Assembly: GCF_002115725.1 (NCBI RefSeq)
Contig: NZ_JFKD01000009.1
Coordinates: 124,001-188,000, forward strand
DNA from: Marivita cryptomonadis
GTDB taxonomy: Bacteria; Pseudomonadota; Alphaproteobacteria; Rhodobacterales; Rhodobacteraceae
Direction of reading: 5' to 3'
DNA: 64,000 nucleotides
Positions 36,213-45,519 of the stretch are shown piece after piece. Within the stretch, counting starts at the first letter, position 1; the number at the start of each line of letters is the position of its first letter. The notes under the pieces were generated by a model that worked only from the letters and a program-made list of their open reading frames with translations, was not told the origin of the DNA and did not search any database. The translations under genes were made by a program, and so were the position numbers.

Positions 36213-36983
36213 ATGTCCTTCAGCCTCAGGGTGTATTTGCGCGCGTTAGCGCATAATCGCACAATCTTGTTTACATTTTTGTGCATGATTGCATTCATCG
36301 CGGCCGATCCTTCGTCCGCTCGGGCCTTTGTGCCGGTCTGGTTTGCTGTCGGCTTTTGGCCCGTCCTGTTTGCGTTTTACCTGACGGTCATGATCCTCTG
36401 CCTGTTTGGCGTTGCAGCACTGGCGCGCGCAATTCCCAACCTGCGTGTTCCGATACCTGTCATTGGTTTTGTGGCACTGATACCGACGGTCGTCCTGTGC
36501 GAATCCTGCCTGCACTATGCGAGCAACGGCACACTGGTGCCTGATTTCGTTGGAAAACTCTTTATCTTCTTCTTCATGGTACAGGGGCTTGAAACGATTT
36601 ACTTTCGATTCATCCTTCCCGACATCCGAAAAGAGCTCGCCGCTGAGGAACCCAGTCGCCATCTTGTCATCGGTGGCGAAAAAGTAGAACTGACCAAGCT
36701 TCTTCACATCGAAGCGCGCGAACACCATGTCCACATGACATTTGAAGACGCGAAATCACGCGCGCGGGCCCGCCTTAGCGACATTGTTGCACAGACGCAG
36801 GATACGGACGGGATGCAGCCACACCGGTCATGGTGGATTGCCCGCGACCCTGCCATTCGCGTCGAACGCAAGAACGGCCGCGTGGTTCTACGACTGCGTG
36901 ATGACACCGAAGTCCCCGTCGCCCGCACCCGTGTCGACGAGGTTTTAAGCTGGCTACAAACTCACGTGCATCCCGCCGAGTAA
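36213..36983 (+). CDS. membrane protein with C-terminal LytTR DNA-binding domain
   Basis: 256 residues from ATG 36213. Three or four membrane segments (TILFTFLCMIAFIAA, WPVLFAFYLTVMILCLFGVA, VPIPVIGFVALIPTVVLC, FVGKLFIFFFMVQG) fill the first half. The second half is a LytTR domain: VELTKLLHIEAREHHVHMTF, then DIVAQTQDTDGMQPHRSWWI and VERKNGRVVLRLRDD. LytTR domains bind DNA directly, so this would be a membrane-bound transcription factor. The start is uncertain: the frame is open to a TTG at 36099, and no strong ribosome site marks either. Confidence 0.8.
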   Translation: MSFSLRVYLRALAHNRTILFTFLCMIAFIAADPSSARAFVPVWFAVGFWPVLFAFYLTVMILCLFGVAALARAIPNLRVPIPVIGFVALIPTVVLCESCLHYASNGTLVPDFVGKLFIFFFMVQGLETIYFRFILPDIRKELAAEEPSRHLVIGGEKVELTKLLHIEAREHHVHMTFEDAKSRARARLSDIVAQTQDTDGMQPHRSWWIARDPAIRVERKNGRVVLRLRDDTEVPVARTRVDEVLSWLQTHVHPAE

Positions 36984-37055
36984 GGCACCCCCACGCCACA
37001 TGCGATGATTGTAACGTATGCGCCGTTTTGCTTTATCTATGGAACAGCCGCCGCC

Positions 37056-38552
37056 TCACGCCGGGCGCGCCCATGGCAGGAACCGACGCGGGATCGCCGT
37101 TGCCAGCAACAACACCAGCGCGATCCCCAAAAGAGCAGCGCTGCCGGGGCGTTCAAGAAAGACCATCGGGTCACCGCGCGACAGCAGCATGGCGCGGCGG
37201 AAGAACTCCTCCAACATCGGCCCAAGAACGAACCCGATAAGCAGTGGCGCAGGCTCGAAGCGGAAAAGCCGCAGTACATAGCCCAGCACACCGAACGCGA
37301 GGGTCATCCAGATGTCGAAGATCGAATTATCGATGCTGTAAACACCCACGCAAATCAGGACAACGACGGTTGGATAAAGATAATAGTGCGGCACCCGCAG
37401 TAAGCGGACCCAAAGACCGATCAGCGGGATGTTCAGGATCAGCAGAAACAGGTTGCCGAACAGAAAGCTCACGATCAGTCCCCAGAACAGCTCTGGATGC
37501 TCTGAGATAAGACGCGGTCCCGGCGTAATCCCGTGAATCATCAAGGCGCCCAGCATCAGCGCCATCGTTGTCGATCCGGGGATGCCAAGCGTCAGCGTCG
37601 GGATAAAGGCTGTTTGTGCCGCAGCGTTGTTGGCCGCCTCAGGCACGACCACGCCTTCGATCTGGCCTGTGCCGAACTTGTCCCCCCGAGGCGAAATGCG
37701 TTTTTCCAAGGCATAGCCAACGAACGACGCCACTGTTTGCCCAGTCCCCGGAAGCGTGCCGAAGAAGGAACCGATGGCCGATCCACGAATGGCGGGACCG
37801 ATGCTGCGCAGCCATTCCGACCGTGTCGGTAGAAACTTGCTCATGGAAATCCGCTCGGTCGCATAGGACCGCGTGGCACCACGCGCCGACACCATGACTT
37901 CGGAAATCCCGAAAAGCCCCATGGCCACCACAACAAGGCTGACCCCGTCGCGCAGCTCGGGCATCCCCACAACAAACCGCGTTTCGCCGGAATTGATATC
38001 GACGCCCACTGTGCCCAACAAGATGCCAAGACAGACCATCATCACACCGCGCAGTGCACCGGAAGTGCTTACCACCGACGCAGCAACGAGCCCCAGCACC
38101 ATGACCGCGAAATACTCGGCAGGCCCGAACAACAGGGCAAACTCCGCCAACGCCGGCGACAGGAGAACCATCACCACAACTCCGAAAATGGCCCCGAAGA
38201 ACGACGCGATCGCGGTCGAAAACAAGGCAACACCAGCCCGGCCATCGCGTGCCATCGGATATCCGTCAAGGCAGGTCACCGACGCAGATGGCGTGCCGGG
38301 GATGTTCAACAGGATCGACGCGATCGACCCGCCATATTCCGCGCCGTAATAGACGCCTGCCAGCATCACAAGCGCAGTTTCGGGCGGCAGATAGAACGAT
38401 ACCGGGAGCAACATCGCCACCGCAGCCAATGGCCCGACCCCCGGCAGCACGCCAATGAAAGTGCCAAGAAACACACCAACGAAACAGTAGGTGAGGTTAT
38501 AGACCGTCGCGGCTGTCGCAAAGCCAAGCGCAAGATTGGACAACAGCTCCAT
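37056..38552 (-). CDS. tctA: tripartite tricarboxylate transporter, TctA large permease
   Basis: 498 residues with about eleven membrane segments. Family marks are GVLPGVGPLAAVAMLLP near the N terminus, YGGSIASILLNIPGTPSASVTCLDGYP, and GSFFGTLPGTGQTVASFVGYALEK. With TctB and the TctC receptor it imports carboxylates using an ion gradient. The ATG at 38552 overlaps the TctB stop by one base (TGATG). Confidence 0.95.
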   Translation of the reverse strand: MELLSNLALGFATAATVYNLTYCFVGVFLGTFIGVLPGVGPLAAVAMLLPVSFYLPPETALVMLAGVYYGAEYGGSIASILLNIPGTPSASVTCLDGYPMARDGRAGVALFSTAIASFFGAIFGVVVMVLLSPALAEFALLFGPAEYFAVMVLGLVAASVVSTSGALRGVMMVCLGILLGTVGVDINSGETRFVVGMPELRDGVSLVVVAMGLFGISEVMVSARGATRSYATERISMSKFLPTRSEWLRSIGPAIRGSAIGSFFGTLPGTGQTVASFVGYALEKRISPRGDKFGTGQIEGVVVPEAANNAAAQTAFIPTLTLGIPGSTTMALMLGALMIHGITPGPRLISEHPELFWGLIVSFLFGNLFLLILNIPLIGLWVRLLRVPHYYLYPTVVVLICVGVYSIDNSIFDIWMTLAFGVLGYVLRLFRFEPAPLLIGFVLGPMLEEFFRRAMLLSRGDPMVFLERPGSAALLGIALVLLLATAIPRRFLPWARPA

Positions 38553-38998
38553 CAGAGCCCCCGTATCGTTGTGAGCGGGATGCCAAGGCCCTTGACGAAG
38601 ACCAACCAGACCGCAACCGAGACACAGACGGCCAGAGCAATGCGACCGGGCCACCGGAACTGAGGCACCGCCGACGAGGTCGTCAACACCGACACGACAA
38701 TCGCAGGCAGCACGCCCAGAAGTGGCGTGAGAAACGCAAAAGCAATCACACCACCAGCCACGGCCAGCACGGAAATCGGGTCCGGCTGGTCCCAGCCCAT
38801 GGGCTGCCGGACGTTGCGGATCAGTGTCACCAAAGCCAGCACGGACAGCAGGCCCCCGACAATCGCCGGAAACGCCCCCGGCCCCATCCGTCGGGCTGAA
38901 CCAAGCTCAAGCGTCGTGATCGAACCGACGACAAATGCCAAGCCCACCAGCAGCATGAGCGCGGGACCAACCTGAGAGATCAGGCGGTCGCGATGCAT
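38552..38998 (-). CDS. tctB: tripartite tricarboxylate transporter, TctB small permease
   Basis: 148 residues with four membrane segments and the typical ARRMGPGAFPAIVGGLL after the first. Partner of TctA. It overlaps the stop of the upstream BMP gene by 19 bases and touches tctA, so the three are translated from one message. Confidence 0.88.
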   Translation of the reverse strand: MHRDRLISQVGPALMLLVGLAFVVGSITTLELGSARRMGPGAFPAIVGGLLSVLALVTLIRNVRQPMGWDQPDPISVLAVAGGVIAFAFLTPLLGVLPAIVVSVLTTSSAVPQFRWPGRIALAVCVSVAVWLVFVKGLGIPLTTIRGL

Positions 38999-39912
38999 AG
39001 CCCTGTCTCGGGCTGGAACTCCGGCCCTGTATAGTCGTCGGGAATGGTAATCTGCGTGTTTCGGACCATCACTGCGATCTGGGCGATCCGCGCCCTGATC
39101 TCCGGGGCGACATCCTTGCCCAAAGTCAGCTGCCCGTAATCTCCGTCTGCCAGTCCAAGCTCGACCACCTCTGACGGGATTTGTCCTGCCACCATGTCAT
39201 GGATCGCGCGTTCCACACCAAGATCAATCCGCGCCATCGCAGAGGCAATGAACACCTCTTCGTCACGCGTCACCCAATCGAGAGCATTGCCGATTTGCAT
39301 CGCCCCACCCGCTCGACAAGCGTCAATCGCCCCTTGGCGTGCGGCGTTCAACATGGTGAAGATCACATCGGCCCCGGCACTGATCTCTGCCTCGGCCCAT
39401 GCACGTGACACCGCGTTGTCATCCTGCGTGCCGCAAAAGGCGGTCAGCAATTCGATCTCGGGGTCGATATGGGCCACACCCGCGGCAAATGCAGCGCGCC
39501 CTTTCAAACCGGGTCGCACCCTGTGGCCCGACAAATGGCCAACGACACGCGTCTTCGTGATCAGCGCCGCCAAGGCCCCGGCAAGAAAGGCCGTTTCCTC
39601 TTGCAATACGTCGTAGCTCGCAAGGTTCGGTCCGGTTCTGTGGCCCTGCACAATGGCAAAGCGTTTGTCTGGATGCAGCGCCGCGATGTCTGGTGTTGCG
39701 CCGTTGCCCTGCCCTCCGATGAAGACAAGCCCGTCACAGCCGGGCATCACGTCAGCGAGACGAGAGCGGATCACATCTTCTTTGTATGGCACACCATCGA
39801 TCACGCTGATCTCGGCAATCCCCGCGTCTTGCACCCGCAAGGCACCGTCCAACGCACTGGCATTGAACCCATCATCATGCACCTCGCCGACAAAAAAGAC
39901 AGTGATCCGCAT
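38980..39912 (-). CDS. BMP-family (PnrA-like) protein without export signal
   Basis: 310 residues of the basic-membrane-protein fold, normally found in exported nucleoside receptors of ABC transporters. Marks: VHDDGFNASALDGA near the N terminus, GLVFIGGQGNG, EETAFLAGALAALITKT, GADVIFTMLNAARQGAIDAC and DWVTRDEEVFIASAMARID. The protein starts directly with the first beta strand (MRITVFFVGE) after a GGGGAG ribosome site, so there is no signal peptide or lipobox. It lies between the receptor tctC and tctB in a TTT operon. A cytoplasmic ligand sensor or an enzyme is possible; the role is unknown. Confidence 0.8.
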   Translation of the reverse strand: MRITVFFVGEVHDDGFNASALDGALRVQDAGIAEISVIDGVPYKEDVIRSRLADVMPGCDGLVFIGGQGNGATPDIAALHPDKRFAIVQGHRTGPNLASYDVLQEETAFLAGALAALITKTRVVGHLSGHRVRPGLKGRAAFAAGVAHIDPEIELLTAFCGTQDDNAVSRAWAEAEISAGADVIFTMLNAARQGAIDACRAGGAMQIGNALDWVTRDEEVFIASAMARIDLGVERAIHDMVAGQIPSEVVELGLADGDYGQLTLGKDVAPEIRARIAQIAVMVRNTQITIPDDYTGPEFQPETGLCIATA

Positions 39913-39922
39913 ACCGCTCCCC

Positions 39923-40894
39923 TCAGTTCGAAATCGCTGTGACCAGCGGCTTCCATGCTTCGAATTGTTCAGCGACGAAGGCCTCGAACTCGGCGCTGGT
40001 CTTGGGTGCACGCACCAGACCCCACGTGTCGAACTGCGCCACCACGTCTGCATTGGTCATCGCCTTTTGCAGCGCCGCATCAAGGGTCGTCTTGATCTCA
40101 TCCGGCACACCGGCAGGGGCGCTTACGCCAAGCCAGTTTTCAGCAACGATGTCATAGCCAAGCTCGGTAAACGTCGGCGTGTCCGGCAAAGTCGGCAGGC
40201 GCGTTGTCGACGACACGGCGAGCGGAATCGCTGTGCCCTCTTCGACCGCCGGAAGGTTCTGCGGCACCGCATCAAAGATCACCGGCACCACACCCGCCCG
40301 GAAATCAAGCCGCATTGGACCAGAGCCTTTATAGGGAATGTGGAACAGACCGGCCTCGGTCTCGCGGTTGAACTGCTCGGCAATGATGTGCCCCCAAGAG
40401 CCGACACCAGAGCTGCCATAGTCGATGCTGCCCGGATCAGCTTTGGCCCTTTCAAGGAAAGCGCCAAAATCAGCTGTCTCTAAACTGGGCGCACCAAACA
40501 ACCCCAAATGGACCGTTCCGACATAGGTAATATGATCGAAATCGGCGACCGGATCATAGGGCGTGTCGGGGAAACGCGTCGGCGCAACGCTGAACGGCGT
40601 CAGGTTGGAAAGCATGAATGTATAACCGTCAGGGTCCGCCTCTTGCAGCGCGCCTGCAGCAACAGTGCCTGCTGCGCCGGGTTTGTTCTCGACCACGAAT
40701 TGCTGGCCCAGATCGGCGGACAGCTTTTCAGCCAAAAGGCGTGCCACAAGGTCGCTGGATCCACCCGGCGGGAAGGACACCAGAATACGGACAGGTTTTT
40801 CCGGCCAAGCCGCTTGTGCCGCCGGGGCCGTAGCAATGGCCGCGACCGCCGATACGGAGGCCAGCAAAGCAAGAAGATGTCGTCTGGTGGTCAT
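39923..40894 (-). CDS. tctC: tripartite tricarboxylate transporter receptor TctC (Bug family)
   Basis: 323 residues with a signal peptide (MTTRRHLLALLASVSAVAAI, cut near AQAAW). Family marks are KPVRILVSFPPGGSSDLVARLLAEKL, VENKPGAAGTVAAG, and HIPYKGSGPMRLD. It binds the carboxylate in the periplasm and hands it to TctAB. I start at ATG 40894, with AAGGA nine bases upstream; a frame starting 27 bases earlier has no ribosome site. First gene of the operon. Confidence 0.93.
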   Translation of the reverse strand: MTTRRHLLALLASVSAVAAIATAPAAQAAWPEKPVRILVSFPPGGSSDLVARLLAEKLSADLGQQFVVENKPGAAGTVAAGALQEADPDGYTFMLSNLTPFSVAPTRFPDTPYDPVADFDHITYVGTVHLGLFGAPSLETADFGAFLERAKADPGSIDYGSSGVGSWGHIIAEQFNRETEAGLFHIPYKGSGPMRLDFRAGVVPVIFDAVPQNLPAVEEGTAIPLAVSSTTRLPTLPDTPTFTELGYDIVAENWLGVSAPAGVPDEIKTTLDAALQKAMTNADVVAQFDTWGLVRAPKTSAEFEAFVAEQFEAWKPLVTAISN

Positions 40895-40959
40895 GAGCGT
40901 GTTCCTTCTATGAGGCATCAAAGAGCGTGCGCTGTCATCGTGGGTCCAACATGAGATTA

Positions 40960-41150
40960 TGGAACCATGGTTTCAAAAATTAACAAAACAGAAATCTTGA
41001 TTTCGGCCAGAAATTCAGCAGATGACCACGGACCTGCTCATCATTCACCCCACAAAGAGTCGTGAAACCTGCGTTTCACCTGGGACATCCAGTCAGAACA
41101 AGACGAATCGGGACATGCTTTTTAGAGCAAAGAAATCGGTCTCATTTCTT
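40960..41150. promoter_or_regulatory. inverted repeats with GAAA/TTTC half-sites between tctC and rpiR-like gene
   Basis: Three inverted repeats lie in the divergent gap: TGGAACCATGGTTTCA (40960-40975), GTGAAAC-ctgc-GTTTCAC (41062-41079, perfect) and AAGAAAT-N7-ATTTCTT (41130-41150, perfect). The GAAA/TTTC half-sites are of the type bound by RpiR-family proteins, and the gene at 41183 encodes one. Confidence 0.5.
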
Positions 41151-41182
41151 GTCACCACTAGGATTATCGGCAAACTGACCTC

Positions 41183-42043
41183 ATGAAATCACAGTTACAG
41201 ACAGAGTCCTCCCCCCGCTTTCTCGACCGCATTCGGACGGCCTTGGCAGACTTGCAACCTGCTGAACGGCGTCTTGGGACGTTCCTTCTGGATTTTCCGG
41301 GCGATATGGCAAGCTACGACGCGCAGGAATTGGCGCGGCTGTCGGATGTGTCCAAAGCAACGGTGTCGCGGTTCATCCGCAAGATCGGCTATGACAGCTA
41401 TGACGCCGCGCGCCGTGCCGTGCGTGACGAAGCAAGCTCCGGCTCTCGCCTATACATCGGTCACGCCGAACCGGGCGCGATGGAAGACGTGCTGGGCTTC
41501 GGGATGCGCGAAGAAATGGAAAACCTGGCGTGGACCTTTCAGAGGATCACCCCGGATGACCTTGATAGGCTGGCAGAAAAGATGCTGTCTGCCCGGAAAG
41601 TCTGGATCATCGGCCAACGCATCAGCCATTCTTTTGCAACCTATCTGCGCTGGCAATTGGTCAAGGTTGTCCCAGACGCCGCCGTCATTCCCAAAGACGG
41701 TGAATCCATGGGCGAGCACTTGGCTGCGATGACAGCAGACGACCTAGTCCTTGTTGTCGCCCTGCGCCGCAGAATGAGCGGACTTGAAGTCCTATTGCGC
41801 GAAATCGGCACAATCGGCGCAGCGCGCGCTGTGATTTCAGACGACAGTATGGAACCGGATCCAAGCCTTGACTGGCATTTCCGCTGCCGGATCAGCACCG
41901 CCACCCCGCAGTTCAACCATGCCGCCGTGCTGGCCCTGTGCCACCAGATCGTGGTTCGAACGACGTTGAAATCAGGCGCCAATGGCCGCACGCGCCTGCG
42001 CCGTGTTGATGAACTTAACGAGCGCTTGGGCGAATACGACTGA
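41183..42043 (+). CDS. MurR/RpiR family transcriptional regulator
   Basis: 286 residues. The N-terminal HTH_6 domain has the run LARLSDVSKATVSRFIRKIG; the C-terminal SIS domain (AEKMLSARKVWIIGQRISHSFATYLRWQL and onward) usually binds a phosphosugar. Divergent from the TTT operon with inverted repeats in between, so it probably controls that operon. The ligand is unknown; here it might be a carboxylate or a derived metabolite. Confidence 0.88.
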   Translation: MKSQLQTESSPRFLDRIRTALADLQPAERRLGTFLLDFPGDMASYDAQELARLSDVSKATVSRFIRKIGYDSYDAARRAVRDEASSGSRLYIGHAEPGAMEDVLGFGMREEMENLAWTFQRITPDDLDRLAEKMLSARKVWIIGQRISHSFATYLRWQLVKVVPDAAVIPKDGESMGEHLAAMTADDLVLVVALRRRMSGLEVLLREIGTIGAARAVISDDSMEPDPSLDWHFRCRISTATPQFNHAAVLALCHQIVVRTTLKSGANGRTRLRRVDELNERLGEYD

Positions 42044-42436
42044 CCGCACAGTCAGCTTGTGCGTCATTTGCAGTGCGTGTTCTAATGCAGGATCAGCCCG
42101 CCGCGATGGGTAAGGATATCTAAATTCAGGAAATCCCCGACCTTGCCATCGTGGTGCTTTGCGGTTCGGGAGTACTCGCAATAGCGTTGATACCGGAAGT
42201 GGCGCAATCGAGCGTTTTTCACTGTTTTTTCGAAGGTTCGGCGAACCCACCGTCTTTGGCCGTCTACCCCGCCTCAATTTCCAGATGTCGCTGGCAGGCA
42301 CAGTGTCCAAAAAGGTGGCACGGCATCCAGAAACCACGTCTGTTTCACCGACACTGCAAGCCATGACTTCTCTGGAAAGCCTGCTAGGTCCAATGCCCAT
42401 GGAGCAGCGAGCTTTATCGCTGACCCGGAACCCGAC
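42044..42436. other. intergenic stretch without a supported gene
   Basis: 393 bases. Open frames on both strands have no recognisable protein features. No repeats or hairpins stand out. Confidence 0.4.
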
Positions 42437-43900
42437 GTGTGGGAGGTCACTATTCAGTTTTCAGTCACCATCGTGCTCATTCTCATGTTGTCGGCCGTCG
42501 GGCTGACCTACGAGATTGCAGCGGGCCGCGTGCTTGCGCCATTTTTCGGGACATCGCTTCTCACCTGGACCGTCGTGATCGCGACGGTGCTTGCCGGATT
42601 TTCGTTAGGCAGCGCGCTGGGTGGGTTTATTGCGGAACGCCCGCGCGACGTGGCCTTGCGCAACGTCCGCAGCGCGCTTGTTGCGACGGCTGTTTTGATG
42701 GCCGTCTCACCCACACTCCTTGGTCTGTTCTATGCTTCCGGCGCGCGCGGCACGTTCGGCATGATGTTCACCGTGTTCTGGGTGTTCTTTCCCGCTTCGG
42801 TCTGCGTGACCCTGCCATCGCCGTTGCTGGCCAAAATCGCAATCGAGGCGCGCCCAGGACGCGAAGGGTCTTCGCTGGGCATCGTCTTGGCGGCGGGCTC
42901 TGTTGGGGCTATTTTCGGGGCTATTCTGGCAGGGTTTGTCACTTTGCCGCTGATCGGCTCCACGGCCACCTTTGCGGCTTGCGGCGCGGCTGCACTTCTT
43001 TGCCTGCCATTTGTCAAAGGGGGCGCGTCCGGGAACCCCGGGATCACCGTCGCAGCTGCGGCCTTTGTTGCCTTTGCCGGGCTGGCGGGAAGCCCTGCCT
43101 GTCAATACGAATCCGGCCTATCCTGCCTGTATGTCGTTGAAAATGGGCGTGAGCGACAGCTTATCTCGGACGGAACACTACAGGCAGCCGAAAAGACCAA
43201 TTCGGCAGACGCCAAAACGACCACAATGGACCTTGCCTTGCCATACACCGATTGGCTTTGGTCCCGCATGGATCGCGACCTTGGTCCGGAACCTTCGGTA
43301 ATATTTGTGGGTGGCGGTGGCTACACACTGCCGACGCAGCTTTTGGCATCACGGCCAGACGCACATGCAATCGCCATCGAGATCGACCCGCTGGTCACCG
43401 AGGTGGCCAAGGCCAACCTGCCGCGCGCAGGGGATATGATCGCGCAAACCGGTTATGACCCATCAAACAAGACTGCAGAGGATAAAGGTCGACTTGGGAT
43501 CGTGCATGCCGACGGACGGGTATACCTGAACGAAACCCCTCAGCGCTTTGATGCCGCCGTTATGGACGCATTTTCATCTCGGTCTGTCCCGGCGCATTTG
43601 GTGACATTGGAAACCTTCACGCGCCTTCGCGACATTGTCGATGGTCCGGTCTACGTCAATCTGATCGATGTACCGGACGGCCAATTGGCCCGCGGCGTCA
43701 ACGCAATCCTGAAGGAGCTTTATCCGAATATCGAGATTGTTCAGGGCGAGTTGAATGACATGGGCCGCCGAAACATTCTTTTTGCAGCGTCTCATGAACC
43801 TTTGACAGCTCTGGCCAGCTTGCCTCAGGATTATGAACCCACGGGAATCTCCGACGCCCGCCCGTTCACTGATGACCGCGGCTGGGTTGGGCACAGATAG
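42437..43900 (+). CDS. membrane-fused spermidine synthase-like protein
   Basis: 487 residues. The N-terminal half has seven or eight membrane segments that start with LSAVGLTYEIAAGRVLAPFFG, as in the large fused spermidine-synthase-like membrane proteins. The C-terminal half (from about residue 230) has a methyltransferase-like fold with SVIFVGGGGYTLPTQLLA, AIAIEIDPLVTEVAKANL and FDAAVMDAFSSRSVPAHL. The function of these fusions is not established. The start is unclear: GTG 42437 has a poor ribosome site, and a GGGAGGT lies just inside the frame, before an ATT codon at 42452. Confidence 0.75.
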   Translation: MWEVTIQFSVTIVLILMLSAVGLTYEIAAGRVLAPFFGTSLLTWTVVIATVLAGFSLGSALGGFIAERPRDVALRNVRSALVATAVLMAVSPTLLGLFYASGARGTFGMMFTVFWVFFPASVCVTLPSPLLAKIAIEARPGREGSSLGIVLAAGSVGAIFGAILAGFVTLPLIGSTATFAACGAAALLCLPFVKGGASGNPGITVAAAAFVAFAGLAGSPACQYESGLSCLYVVENGRERQLISDGTLQAAEKTNSADAKTTTMDLALPYTDWLWSRMDRDLGPEPSVIFVGGGGYTLPTQLLASRPDAHAIAIEIDPLVTEVAKANLPRAGDMIAQTGYDPSNKTAEDKGRLGIVHADGRVYLNETPQRFDAAVMDAFSSRSVPAHLVTLETFTRLRDIVDGPVYVNLIDVPDGQLARGVNAILKELYPNIEIVQGELNDMGRRNILFAASHEPLTALASLPQDYEPTGISDARPFTDDRGWVGHR

Positions 43901-44027
43901 CGCCAGTTTTGCCGGAATTTGGGTTTCCCGGCGCTGGACTGAGACCCTCTAGATGACGCCCGCAAAAACAAGATAGTCCAAAGAACCGAAATCGACATCA
44001 CATCCCGACAGACCCGACAGATATCAA

Positions 44028-45038
44028 TCAGGCCTTCAAGAGAGCATTGAGATTGTCGCCGAGAGTTTCGGACAGATAGCCCCCTTCCTGAACCAGCAAG
44101 AGCAATAGCCCTGTATTCCTCAGCCTGTCTCCAATGCGCCGAAAACCTTCATACGTGATGGCAAGCCCTTGGAAAGGGTCATCGATTGAGGCATCGAGTC
44201 CGAGTGCCACCACCAGAATGTCCGCCCCAAAATCCGCCACCCGCGCAAGTGCGATGTCCAACGCCTTGATGTAGTCGTCATCGCCTGTTCCACGTTGCAG
44301 CGGCAGGTTGAAATTCGCGCCAAGACCTTCGCCCTCTCCTCGCTCATGGGCGTGCCCCCAGAAAAATGGGTAGAATCTGGCTGGATCGGCATGGATCGAG
44401 ACGGTCAGCACATCGCCCCTGCGATAGAAAATGCCTTGGGTGCCATTTCCGTGATGCACGTCGACGTCAAGGATGGCAGGACGATGCCCCTTCTGGCGAA
44501 GCCGCTCTGCGGCGATTGCCGCGTTGTTCAAAAAGCAAAAGCCCCCTGCAAGGTCGGTGAAGGCGTGGTGGCCCGGTGGTCGGCATAGCGCGTAGATGTT
44601 GTTTTCGCCGCCTGATACAAGGTCTGCCCCCGTTATCGCCGTTTGGGCGGACCAATATGCCGAAAGCCAAGTATGTTCGGAAATCGGGCAAGCCGTATCG
44701 GCCTGATGATATCCTGCCTGTCCAATCGCCGATTTGGGATAGCTGTCTGTGCGGTTAGCTGGATGGATATTTGGGATCACCTCTGGTGCCGCCCCGTCGA
44801 TGCGCGTCCAACGGGCGTGGATGGTTTTCAAAAAGCTGAGGTATTCTGCTGTATGAATGGCCGCAATCGGACCAAGTCCCGCGTCTTTCGGCTCTGCGAA
44901 AGCATAGCCTGCAGCTTGCGCACCCGATTTCAGCACATCAATGCGTGCGGGCTGTTCGGGGCTACGCGAGATGACACCGTTCGCCATAAAATTCTGAGGG
45001 TCGTGTTTTCGCTGACGATCGTCAAGAATGGCTTTCAT
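44028..45038 (-). CDS. HDAC-like acetylpolyamine amidohydrolase/deacetylase
   Basis: 336 residues, class II HDAC fold. Active site: GH-H pair in CRPPGHHAFTD, the zinc ligands in DVDVHHGNGTQG and LGLDASIDDP, and VQEGGYLSE near the C terminus. Bacterial members remove acetyl groups from acetylated amines such as acetylputrescine. A GAGGGGAC box precedes ATG 45038. It is the last gene of the operon and overlaps the acetyltransferase gene by 17 bases. In the proposed pathway it would free 4-aminobutyrate from its N-acetyl form. Confidence 0.88.
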   Translation of the reverse strand: MKAILDDRQRKHDPQNFMANGVISRSPEQPARIDVLKSGAQAAGYAFAEPKDAGLGPIAAIHTAEYLSFLKTIHARWTRIDGAAPEVIPNIHPANRTDSYPKSAIGQAGYHQADTACPISEHTWLSAYWSAQTAITGADLVSGGENNIYALCRPPGHHAFTDLAGGFCFLNNAAIAAERLRQKGHRPAILDVDVHHGNGTQGIFYRRGDVLTVSIHADPARFYPFFWGHAHERGEGEGLGANFNLPLQRGTGDDDYIKALDIALARVADFGADILVVALGLDASIDDPFQGLAITYEGFRRIGDRLRNTGLLLLLVQEGGYLSETLGDNLNALLKA

Positions 45039-45516
45039 CTTGTCCCCTCAATGCTTGAAACCTAGGCCCCGTCAAAGCCAGTGTTGATTGCCCGGCCGCA
45101 CGCGCAAAGCCAAGTTTCTGGTATAGCGCAGACGCGCGCGCATTGTCGTTGTATACAGCCAAGCGCATGAACTGCGCCGACCAGAGCTCATTGCCGCTAT
45201 GCGCCACCTCGCGAAGCAAAGCCTGCCCCAGCCCATGACCACGTTCCTCAGCATCCACCCAAAGGTCCGACACGTAGACCCCTGCTCCGCCCTGTGTCGT
45301 CGAATAGACGGGCGAAAACAGAACCACTCCAGCCAATTTCGACGACCTGTGCGCCAGTCGCGCCCACGCTGATGGACAGGCCCCCCAAAGCGCCTGCGCC
45401 AAATTTAGTTCAGTTGCATGATACGGATCGCCAAGATCATGCGACAGGCACGCAAGGGCTGTACCCAGCATACCGAGGTCGCTTTCCTTGGGGGATCTGA
45501 ACTTGACCGGCTCCAC
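45022..45516 (-). CDS. GNAT family amine N-acetyltransferase
   Basis: 164 residues from a GTG start at 45516. The acetyl-CoA loop is in VSDLWVDAEERGHGLGQALLREV and the C-terminal part AVYNDNARASALYQKLGF is typical. The sequence around GVYVSDLWV resembles diamine (SSAT-like) acetyltransferases. It begins three bases after the stop of the BKACE gene. Having an amine acetyltransferase and a deacetylase side by side suggests that acetylation is a temporary protection step. Confidence 0.85.
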   Translation of the reverse strand: MEPVKFRSPKESDLGMLGTALACLSHDLGDPYHATELNLAQALWGACPSAWARLAHRSSKLAGVVLFSPVYSTTQGGAGVYVSDLWVDAEERGHGLGQALLREVAHSGNELWSAQFMRLAVYNDNARASALYQKLGFARAAGQSTLALTGPRFQALRGQDESHS

Positions 45517-45519
45517 CTG

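Noticed and set aside
41972..42400. 142-residue minus-strand frame in the gap after the RpiR gene
   Set aside because: Overlaps the regulator end, lacks a ribosome site and looks like random coding.
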